Shown one piece after another: positions 9,101 through 21,100 of a stretch of 32,831 bases of DNA. The DNA is taken from contig JALGVR010000026.1 in assembly GCA_025774605.1 (NCBI GenBank), positions 1 to 32,831 of the forward strand, read 5' to 3'. The position numbers and the translations under genes are program-made. The stretch comes from a bacterium. Its GTDB lineage: Bacteria > Electryoneota > AABM5-125-24 > Hatepunaeales > Hatepunaeaceae. Each line of letters starts with the position of its first letter. Positions within the stretch are counted from its first letter, which is position 1. The notes below the pieces were generated by a model. The model did no database searches. It was not told the origin of the DNA and was given only the letters and a program-made list of their open reading frames with translations.

Positions 9101-12100
9101 GGCGGTTCCGTGCTGCGGCTCGAAACCGGGATCGAGTGGATTGAGGGTGAGGGGGGCGGCCGGGATCTCGCCGCCCGTCAACTCGCCCCTGTCCGCGGTC
9201 CACACAACCCCCGGCGTGATGAAGCGGGCGACTTGATCCACCAGTTTACGCCGCCGAACGGTCGGGGGGGCTTTTACAACGCCGGGCTTGCGTGGGATAA
9301 TGTCAACGAATGGATGTGGATTACCGAATGGAGCAGCCCTTACCGGGTGGTGGCTGTCGATCCCAGCGACGACTACAGCTCGCCGCGATCCTTCAACGCC
9401 GCCGGTGGCTGCATGGGCGCCGGCTGGTACGACGGCGTTCTATATATCGTCAACTGGTCAAACTGGCATCTCCTCCGCTACGACACCGAGGGCAACCGAC
9501 TCGACAACCTGGACATCGGGATCCAGCCGACGGCTTGCACGGTCAGCGCCGAAAATGGCTGGCTGTTCGCTATGAACGCCGCAGGCAATCGAGACATACA
9601 CGTATTCGATATCAACAATGATTTCCAACAGATCGGCATTATTGATAATTACCGCGGCATGATCAATAACTACTGGTCGCGCAGTTTACTGTGGGTCGAC
9701 CAGCACCCCGGCGGACAGCTCTGGCTCAACACCCAGCGCGGCGCACAGAACAACAACGGCAACACCGCCTGGCAGATTTCGGTCGACACCGGTGATTGGA
9801 GCGCTGTTGAGCAGGTGCAGAGCATCGACACGTGGACGGAAGGCAGCGGGTATGAATGGGATGGTCTCGGGCACGACGGTCACAACCTCTGGTCAACGCA
9901 GTACGGTTCCGCCGACATCCGCGTGATCGACGACGGTGTTGCCGAGTATTATTGGTTGATCTTGTGGGAAGGTGATATCGGAGAACAGAATCCCGAAGAC
10001 TGGGTCATGGTCCGGGGGCAGTACGAGATTGAGCCGGACGATCAAATGCTCATGACCGCCCGTCTGGATGCATCAACCATCGAACGCGGCGATTACCAGG
10101 CGATTATTCACTACCTCAGCAACGATCCGAACGAGGGCGAAGACGACCTTGAATTGCCGGTTCTGCTGCACGTAACAGACGCCCAGGACATCGAAGTCGC
10201 CTGGGAGGCGGAATACGGCTACCCCGACCTGCTCGACTGGAACCTGGCCTACGATAACGTACTCGTCGCCCAGCCCTATGAGATGACGATCACTGTCGAG
10301 AACGCCAGCATGGACGTTTCGGACCTGGTCGTCAGCGATATTGTTTCAGACGACGAGGACTTCAGCGTCGATCCGACTGAATTCACCCTCGAACCGGGAG
10401 CATCCCAGGAGGTGATCATCACCTTCGAAGCGGATGCCGACGCCGCAGGCGAATACGACGCCCTGCTTACGATCTACTCCGACGATCCCGACGAGGACGA
10501 GTGGCCGATCCCCCTGCATGCCGCGGCGGTGTATGACCTGCAGATTGCGCCCGCGCCCGAATCGATCGCCTCGGAACTGATGACCGGCGAGACCGACGAG
10601 ATAACATTGAACCTGTCAAACGAGAGCGGCGATCTCCGCCGTTTCCGGATCGACCGTGAAATCCTGAGCGAACCGGAGCGCGATGATCAGCAGCGTGCGC
10701 TGCGCTGCATCGACAGGTCTCGGGGACCGGGCCGTGACGCGGCGGGCGATCTGGTCGATGCCTTCGACGAACCGGTCGGCGGCATCAACCGATACAAGGG
10801 TCTTATCTGGGACGCCGACAACGACTGGATGTGGATATCGCATTACTCAAGTCCCTACCAGTGCTGGCCCGTCGATCCAGACAACGATTACCAGCGGGTC
10901 GATGGCCAGGGATGGAACGGATTTGCAGGACAGATGTCCGGAGTCATGGCTGACAATGAACTCTATATCGTCACCTTCAGCGGCGGGTGGTACGTATACC
11001 GCTACAGCCGGCAGGGGCAGAATCTCGGTCGCGTGAATACCCCGTTCCAGGTCAACGGCGTCGCCTACAGCGCTGAAATGGAGCTGATGTTCTTCATGAA
11101 CAGCCAGGACAATATGAACATTCACGTCTACGAGTTCAACGGAGAAGGCAGTTTGGGCGGGCGCGTCGGGATCATCAGCAACTACCGCCAGCTGTTCAAC
11201 AACTGGTGGAGCCGCAGCATGTGCTGGGTGGACAAGCACCCCGACGGTCAACTCTGGGTTAACACTCAAGCGTCCGGTGGCGGAGGTCAGGGCAACACGG
11301 TTCACCAGATCCTGATCGATACGGACGACTGGAGCGCGGCTCTGCGGGTGCAGAACTTCGACACGTATGTCGGTGTCAACGGTCAGCCGTGGGACGGCAT
11401 CGCTCACGACGGCTACAATCTCTGGACGTCGAGCTACGCGTCCGAGGAAATACGCATCTACGACGACGGTGTTTTCGAGAAGAATTGGATTTCATACGAT
11501 CCGACCGAGGGTGAGCTCCAGGGTGGCGAGGACATGGATGTAACCGTTACACTTGACGCCTCAGGGCTTCATGGAGGCAGGTACGAAGCAGAGTTGCGGA
11601 TATCTTCGCCCGACCCGGATTTCAGCGCATTCACGGTGCCGGTTACATTAGACGTGACCGCCGCGGCTGACATCGCCGTCCGCTGGCTCGATCAATACGG
11701 TTATCCGGATGTTGTCGACTGGAACGCCCAGGAGGCGTACGGCGACCAGGTCTTCAGCGGACTCTCTTACGAGCTTGTGGTGACCGTGGAGAACAGCGGT
11801 GTGCTGCCGCTCGACGTCGATGAGATATCCTCCGACCTGGAAATCTTCAGCGTCGATCCGGCGGTGATTGAAGCGCTTGACCCGGACGAGGAGGTCGACA
11901 TCGTCGTTACCCTCGAAGCCGATGAAGCCGGCGACTACGATGCCGTTCTCAGGTTCGTCAGCAACTCCGAAGCGAACCCGGTTGTGGAGGCGGCTCTTCA
12001 TGCGGATGTATTGGCGCCGCCGACGATTCAACTCGATCCGGAAAGCGTGGAAACGACACTGAACTTTGGTGACAAGGAGGATTATACCGTTACAGTGAGC

Positions 12101-15100
12101 AACGCCGGTGGAGCGGATCTGATCTGGGAAACCGATATTGATGTCGCCGGTGAGCCGGAGCGCGACGCCGGCGCACGGACGCTTCGGAGTACCAAACGCG
12201 CCGTCGGTCCCCGCCGCGACGAGCCCGGCGACCTGATTGCGGAGTTCGTCGGGCCCAACCAGCAGAATATATACTGTTCGCCGGTCGGCTGGGATCCCGA
12301 CGACGAGGTGATGTTCTTCACCAAGTACAACAACAGCCAGATCTCCGTGTGGAGACACGACAACTACGAGGATTTCGAGCAGGTGCGCCAATTCGGCACG
12401 CCGAACCCGATGGACGGCGGCTGGTACGAGGGCCTGCTCTACATCTGCACATTGAACAACACCCAGGTTCTGCGGCGGTTCGACGTCGAAGGCAACCAGG
12501 TCGGTGAAATCGGTATGGGCTTCACCGTTTACGGCGTTGCATTTGACAGCGAAGAGGGTTTGATGTTCGCCCGCAACCAGAACGCCGGCGGCGCCATCCA
12601 GGTTTACGAGATGGACGGAAACGACCGCGGCGGGCAGATCGGGACGATCAATAACTGGTCTCAGTTCAACGGCAACAACGTCAACGTGTATAACGTCGAG
12701 TGGGTTCCCGCGCACACGGACGGTCAGCTCTGGATGGTGAATAACCAAACCCACAACATCTACGAGATCGCTGTCGACACGGACGAATGGCAGGCGACCG
12801 GCGCGGTTCAGAACTTCCCCGCCAACATCACGCAGCCGTGGGATGCCATAACCCATGACGGGGAAAACATGTGGGTCGGCGGCTGGGGAGCCGCCAACAT
12901 CCGCATCTACGACGACGGCGTCGCCGAGATGCGCTGGATTGCTGTTGATCCGAGGGAGGGTATTACCGAACCGGAGGGTTCAACCGAAGTCACCCTGACG
13001 CTGGACGCCGGCAATCTTGCCGCCGGAGACTACAGCGCCGATCTGCACTTTATATCGAACGATCCCGAGAGCGGCGATGTGATACTGAATGTCACGTTGC
13101 ACATTCATGAGCTGAGGGATATTGTCCTGACGCCCGACCCGCTTGATTTCGGCGAAGTCTTCATCGACGAATCGACCGATCTGCCGATCAATGTCGCCAA
13201 CGCGGGGAACGCAGACCTGACGGTGTCGGAAATGGCAGTTGAAGGGGACTGGTTCAGCGTCGATTTCCCGGGCGAATTCGCGCTTGAACCCGGAGATGAT
13301 CTGGACGTGATGCTGACCTTCGCGCCCGAAGAGGGCGGTCTCTTCGAGGGAACCTTGAGCGTTACATCGGACGCCACCGGCGAGGATGTGGTGACGGTCG
13401 ACCTGATCGGCAGGAGCCGCGAACGGATGCCGAATATCTACGTGGAGCCGGTTTCACTCGACTTCGGTGATGTTTTCGTCGGTGCCGCCGAGGATTTGAT
13501 CTTCAGCATCGGTAATGACGGCGATGGTCCCCTCAGGGTGACCGACATCGGTGTCGAAGGCGATTACCTGAGCGTCGATTTCGAGGGTGAATTCACCGTC
13601 GACCCGGGCGAAAGTCACGATGTGACCGCGACCTTCGCACCGGAGGCAACCGGAGAGGTCAACGGCTTGATCACCATCGTCTCGCTCTACGAGGAGCAGG
13701 AGGACGAGTATTACGTCGAAGCCTTCGGCGTCGGCATTGAGCCGCCGGAGATCATGGTTGCGCCGACCGATGTCGCCGTCAGCCTGGAATACGGGGAGAG
13801 CGAAGATCATGTTCTTGAGATCATCAACCAGGGCGAATCCGACCTGGTCTGGGATTCGGAACTCGACATAACCCAGCAGCCCGGACGGGACCGCCGCGTC
13901 GCGCGTCAAAGCCGCCGGGTCCGCCGCGCGGGACCGGCGAGGGGGAGGCCGGGACCCACGATTAACGTCCCGAGCGAAATTGTCCAGTTGGCGGTGAAAA
14001 ACGGCAATGCAACCGCCGCCGAGACAGCCGAATGGGATTTATACGTTGCTGAAATTGAGCGGGACGCGGGTCAACCTCGCCGGGACAGGCGCGGCGCGGC
14101 GGACGATTACGGCTACGAGTGGCGCGACAACGAGGAGGATGACGGGCCCGACTATGAATGGATCGACATCACGCAGGGACAGGGCCAGCGCCTCAACGCC
14201 TGGGATGACTGGAACAGCGGCGTACTCGAACTCGGCTGGGACTTCCCCTGGTACGACCAGCAGTATGATGCGATACGTGTATGCTCCAACGGCTGGGTAA
14301 CCCTCGACCGCAATTACGGCGGCAGAGACATCTACCCGCCCCGGCCGCCGAGCTCGAACAATCCCAACGCCCTGTTCCTGGTCAACAACTACGATCTGAA
14401 CCCGGGCGCCGGAGGTTCGATATACTTCTGGTCGAACGACGAAGACCTGGCGGTCGTCAGTTGGATCGAGGTGCCGCGCTACGGCGATCAACAGGTGCGG
14501 TCGACCTTCCAGATCGTGATGTTCGGCAACGGCATGGTCAAGTACCAGTACGGCTTTCAGCAGAACGTCGACGGCTCGCAGAGCAATGTCGGCTACGAGG
14601 ATCCCGGCGGCGAAATGGGGGCAAGCATTATCTACCGCGAGGCTGACCGCATCCACGAAGGATTGGCTGTCGGCATCGGCACGGAGAACATGCTCTGTCC
14701 CTGGCTGTCGTGGCAACCGGTCGACGGTGTGGTTGCCCCCGCGGATACGATGGACGTCACCTTGACGCTGGAAGCCGCCGATCTTGCCGCGGGCGTTTAC
14801 GCGGCGGACCTGCACATTCTCTCCAACGATCCCCAGTCGCCAGATGTCGAGGTGCATATCGAGCTGACGATCGAGGAGTTGATCGACATCGCCGTATCTC
14901 CGGCTGAGCTTGACTTTGAAGAGATCCTTGTGGACACCGAGAGGGACCTGATCCTCACCATCATCAACGACGGAAACGTTGATCTCACGGTCTCCAGCAT
15001 CTCGGTCGACAATTACGACAACTTCAGCACGGACTTTGAGGGGGAATTCAACGTTGAACGACGCGGAGAGACCGATGTAACGGTCACGTTCGCGCCTCAT

Positions 15101-18100
15101 GACGAGGGCGAGTTCTCCGGCCGGCTGACCGTCACGTCGAACGATCCGGATGAGGGTGAGCTGCCCGTCGACCTGATCGGCAGAGCCCGCTATCCGGTTC
15201 CCGACATGACCGTCATCCCCGACAGTCTCGACTTCGGCGTGGTTTTCGTCGGACAGAGCAGCGATCTGACGCTGACCATCGGCAACATGGGCGAGGACGA
15301 CCTGACCGTGTCGGATGTAAGCGTCGAAGGCGATTACCTGAGTACCGACTTCGAGGAGCAGTTCGTCGTTGCGCCGGCTGACAGCCATATCGTAACCGTA
15401 ACGTTTGCTCCGGAGGATGAGATCACGTTAGTGGGAACCGTAACCGTGATATCGAACGATCCCCAATGGGACGACGGTTTCCCGGTAAGCGTCAGCGGCT
15501 CCAGCTTCAATCCGCCGCTGATGGTTCTGGACGACGACCCGATCCGAATGGACCTGGCCTACGGCGAGAGCGGTGAAGACCGCGCCGCGCTGGCGAATGA
15601 CGGCGGCTATGATCTGGTCTGGGATACGGAGCTGGAGATTATCCGCGAGCCCGTTCCCGGCAGGGAGTGGGTGTCCTGGGAGCCTCAGGAGGGTGAAATT
15701 GAACCCGGCGCCGACGTGGATATAGTCGTTACATTCGACACCGACAGCCTCGAGGAGGGGCTCTATGACGCGAACCTCCATGTCCTGTCCAATGATCCCG
15801 AAAACCTCGACCGGACAATCTACGTCCGGCTTAACGTCACCGAAGTGCCGGATATCGCGTTCTCGCCCGATATTCTGGACTTCGGCGAAGTCGAGGTCGG
15901 GCAAAGCGATGACATCCTGTTGACTGTATACAACCGGGGCGGCGGTGATCTGGTTATCTCCGACATGACAGTGGGGGGAGACAACTTCAGCGTGGACTTC
16001 GAGTGGGAACTCACCATCGCGGCGGGAGACAGCGAGGAGATCACAACGTCATTTGCGCCGTTGCGGCTGGGCGAGATAAATGATACGTTGACCATATCCT
16101 CCAACGATCCCGGCGAAGGGCAGGCGGAGATACCCATGACAGGCACGGGGCTGGGGGCGGTGATCGCGGTGACGCCCGATGCGCTCAACTTCGGCGAGAC
16201 CTTCGTCGGGGAAGAGGAAGAGCTGACCCTCCGCGTACACAACCTGGGCAACAGCGACCTGATCGTGTCCGATATCACGGTTGCCGGCGACTATTTCGAC
16301 GTCGATTTCGAGCACGGTTTCAGCGTCGCACCCGGAGACAGCCAGGACGTGCCGGTCACCTTCGCGCCCGAAGAGTCGGGTGAACAGCGGGGGATCGTAA
16401 CCGTTGTCAGCAACGACCCGTTCCGCCGGGAGGACTTACGGCTCCAAACAGACGGCATCGGCGTCGAACCGCCGCTGCTCAGCGTCGATCCCGACGCCAT
16501 TGAGACCCACCTGACCTTTGACGAACAGCATGATTATCCGATCACCCTCTCCAACGAAGGCGGCTCCAGCCTGATCTGGTCGACTGAATTCGATCTGATC
16601 CGTGAACCCGGTCGGTTTATGGGGCGGGACTTCGGCGCGCGCGCGCTGCGCCGCATCGGTCCGGTGCGGGCGATTGAGGCTCCCGGCGCCGTCATTCAGC
16701 GCGCCGTCAAGTCGGGAGCGGCGTCAAATCTCGATCTTATGAAGTGGAACAATTATCTGAGACGGCTGGAGCAGGACGGCAACCGGCCGCGCCGCGACCG
16801 CCGCAGCTCGCCCGACGAGTTCGGCTACTTCTGGATCGACAGCGACGAGTACGGCGATCCCGACTATGAATGGATCGACATCACCCATACCGGACAGCGT
16901 CTCGACGCCGGCGATGACTGGATCAGCGACATCCAGTGGCTGAGGTGGAACTTCCCCTGGTACGAACACGACTACGGCACGATCCGTATCGATTCCGACG
17001 GCTGGCTCACCTTCGACCGCGATTACAATGAAAGCCCTTCGGTCCTGCCGCGGCCGCCCAACGAGGGACAGCCCAACCCGACGCTGCTGGTCAACAACTT
17101 CGATCTCGATCCGTCCGCCGCCGGTGCGGTCTATTTCTGGACAAACCGCGAGGACATGGCGGTCATCAGTTGGATCGACGTCCCGATGTACCATAACGAA
17201 CATGTGGCGACGACGTTCCAGGCAATACTGTACGGAAGCGGGATCGTCAAGTACCAGTTCGGACCGCAGCGGCATTACGACGGTTCACTCAGCAACGTGG
17301 GTTACGAGAGCCATGAAGGGCGGTTCGGTTCGAGCATAATTTACCGCGAAGCCGGCCGCATCCACGAAGGACTGGCGATAGCCATTATCCCGTCGGGCGG
17401 ATGGGGCGAAGGCTGGATTACGCTCGATCCCGCCGGAGGCTTGATCGAGCCGCACGACGAGCAGGTGATGACGGTCTCCCTGGACGCCGGTCTCATGCAG
17501 GAGGGCGACTACGCCGCCGAACTGCACATCCTGTCTAACGACCTGGAGAACAGTGATTTCGTCGTGGACATCGCGGTGACCGTCGGCAACGTGCCGGATA
17601 TCGCGGTTGCCCCCGAAAGTCTTGATTTCGGCGAGGTCGAGGTCGACAGAAACGCCCGTCGGAATTTCACCATCAGCAACGTCGGCGACGAAGACCTGAC
17701 CGTCTCGAATATCCATGTCGAAGGCGATGATTTCAGCGTCGAGTTCGACGGCGAATTTATCGTCAGACCCGATGAAGAGAGGGATGTATCGGTTGTCTTC
17801 TCGCCGGAGAGCATCGGCGAGATCGAAGCTTTCGCGGTTATCCTTTCGGACGACCCGAACGAGGAGGAAAGCTACGTCGCACTGTCGGGCATCGGTCTCG
17901 GCGAGGGTTGGTTCCGCTACGACGACGGGGAGCCCGAGGGCATCACATCTGACCTGCGCTATTATTATTCCCGCACGACCTTCACCTCGGCGGGGACGTT
18001 CGAACTGCGCTCGGTCCGCGTCATGCCGTTCAACGACGGACCGAACCCCAACGCGCCGTGTTATGTCTATGTTTTCACTGAAGACGAAGAGCACAACCTC

Positions 18101-21100
18101 GATGATGTGATATGGGGGACAAGGATTATTTCGCTTGATCCCTGGGATGAACGGGACTTTGAAGCCAACTGGATCGAACTGCGGCTTCCAGAGGAGCGGT
18201 GGAGCAGATTCGGCCCGGGAGAGCATTTCAGCATCATATACGGACCGGCTCCGGGAGGTCCCTACCGCCAGGAGGAGGGCGCCGGCTGGTGGAACCTGTT
18301 CGATGTCGAATCGCAGAGCGGTCGCAGTTTCGTGTCCACGGCGCTGACGAGCGACCATCGCCGCTGGGATGACGGCGGGCTGGAGGGCGATCTCTTCATC
18401 CGCGCCGGCGGTGAGTATATCTATACCGAGCCGAACCAGCCGCCTGAATGGACCGACACTCCAGAACCGGTCATCGCCGAGGACGGAGACCTGATCGAGT
18501 TCACCGTCGCCGGCAGTGACCCCGACGAGGATGATGAACTCGAGATCCGGTACTATTCCTTAAACCTGCCCAACGCGGTTGAGTTCACCGACAACGGCGA
18601 CGGCAGCGGAACCTTCAGCTGGCCGATCGCCTACAATACGTCGGGCAGTTACACGGCGCGTTTCACGCTGACCGACGGCGACCTCGAAGATGTCGCCTAC
18701 GTCCTCATCCGGGTGAACGACGTCAACCATCCGCCGGTATGGGTTGATGCGCCCGACACGGTGGAGGTCGACGAGGGCGGTGAACTCGAGTTGATGGTCG
18801 CCGCCACCGATCCCGACCGTGATCGGATCCGGATTCGATTCAGTTCGGACGACCTGCCCGAGGATGTTGATTTCACCGATTTCGGCTGGGGCAGAGCCGG
18901 CCTGACCTGGGAGACGGATTTCGAAGATGCGGGGGAGTATTCCGCAACATTCGCCGTCTCCGACGGGGAGAGCGAAACAGACACCTCGTTGACGATCATC
19001 GTCAACGAGGTCAACCGCGCACCGGTGTGGACGGATTATCCGGCTCACCGTCTGGTCGTCGGTTACATTGACCAGGAGGTCGCCTTCGACGTGGCGGCGG
19101 TGGACCCGGAGGACGGGGAGGTCGAGCTCAGTTGGGAATACGGCGGAGAACCTCCTCACGAGCCCGAGGTTGAAGTGACGATCGACGGGGGAAGGGCACA
19201 CTTCGCCATGAGCCCGGACAGGTTCGAACACGGCGACTACCTCGTGAGGTTCAACGCCTCGGACGGCGAAGCTGAATCCGACCTCGAAATCACGGTTCGG
19301 GTCTATCCCTATCATTACCTCTCCATGAACACCGGCAACGCACACATAATTCGTCTCGACCGCGTAATGCTCTTCGGCTACGACCTGATGGATGAGGGGG
19401 ACGGAGACGACGGCGGCGGCCAGCTGGAAGCCGAGCCCAGCTATGACGAGATCGGCGTGTTGACTCCGGACGGAATCGTGGCGGGGCAATATCGTTTCAA
19501 CGACCCCGACCAGCATGGGACAATGATCGCCTGGGGCGACATACGTTATACCGGGGAGATCGAGGGCTTCAGGTACCGGGAGGATTTCAGGTTCGTATAC
19601 TGGGATCATGACGAGGGCGTCGAGTACCCGGTGCGGTGCGAGATCCGCGCCGGCGCGACCAGATGGCGCTGGAACGGTTTCACGATTGTGCGCCTGTTCA
19701 TCGGACCTGACCTGGACGCCGATGCCTATCAACACGACTTCGGTGAGGCGTTCGTCGATCAGCAGGTCGCCTGGGACGTTACCTTCACATCCACCGGTTC
19801 AGAAGCGGCTGAAGGCGTTGAACTTGAAATCGAGGGCGAAGGGTTCAGCGTTGATGACAGCGGCCCGGTCGACTTGGACATCGACGAGGAATGGACGGTC
19901 ACGGTAACGTTTGCACCCTGGAGCGTCGAGGATTATGCCGGACGCCTCACCGCGCACAGCGACGAACTGGAGTTCCTCGCCGTCGATCTGACCGGTACCG
20001 GCATACACGTCGATCATTTCGAATTCGACATCACCGGCAGGCGTCACCTGATCGAGGTGCTGCAAGCCGCGCTCGACGGAGAACCGCTCGCCGACGACGA
20101 CGAGATAGGCGTCTTCACGCCGGACGGACTCTGCGCCGGCGCGGCGGTCGTCAGCGGCGAAGGCCCCTATATGCTCTCCGCCTGGGGCGATGACCCGGAC
20201 ACCGAACCTATGGACGGTTTCCGCGAGGATGAGGGATTTTTCTTCAGATTCTGGGACGCGGACGCCGAACGTGAATATACGGCCTCGGCGGTGTTCTTCG
20301 GCGGACTGTATTCCTGGCGGGAGAACGCATATTCACAGGTGATCCTCCAGGCCGGTGACAGGCATTTTGACTGGATCGAGACCGAATATGCCCACCACCT
20401 GCAGGTGGACGGCGTTGATCTTGGCGAGATCGGTGAGCGCGAAGCCGAATGGCTGGAAGCCGGCGACGAGATCGCCGTGGTCACCAGGCGCGGACTGGTC
20501 GCCGGAGGCTATAGCGTCACCGGAGACGAGGGACCGTACGAGTTCGACGCTTTCGGAGACGATCCGCAGACCGGGAATACCATTGAGGGTTTCCTTGAAG
20601 GGGAACCGATATATTTCCGGATCTGGAGAGGCGCCGACGAGAGAGAATACCTGGCTCGAGCCGAATGGGACGACGGGAATGTCACCTGGACACCAGGCGG
20701 CCGAGACAGGTTGAGGCTGCGTGTGGCGGGGGACAACCGCACACCTCTCTGGAGACCGGTCGGACGGATGACCGGCCGGGAGAACGACGAGCTCTCCTTC
20801 ACTGTTGTGGCGATCGATCCCAACGAAGACCCGGTAAGCCTCAAGCTTGACCAGACCGATCTTCCGCCGGGCATCAGCTTCACCGAAACCGGCGACGGCG
20901 AGGGTCTTTTCACATGGACGCCCGGTTACGATGAGGCGGGACGGTACAGCGCTCGATTTGACGCGTATGACGGCTGGGGGTTTTCCGGTATCGAAGTGTG
21001 GATATTCATCCGGAACGTCAACCGTCCGCCGACCCTGGCGGATATCGGCGACATTGAAATCATGGAAGGTGAACGGTTCGCGCTGATACTGGAATTGGCC

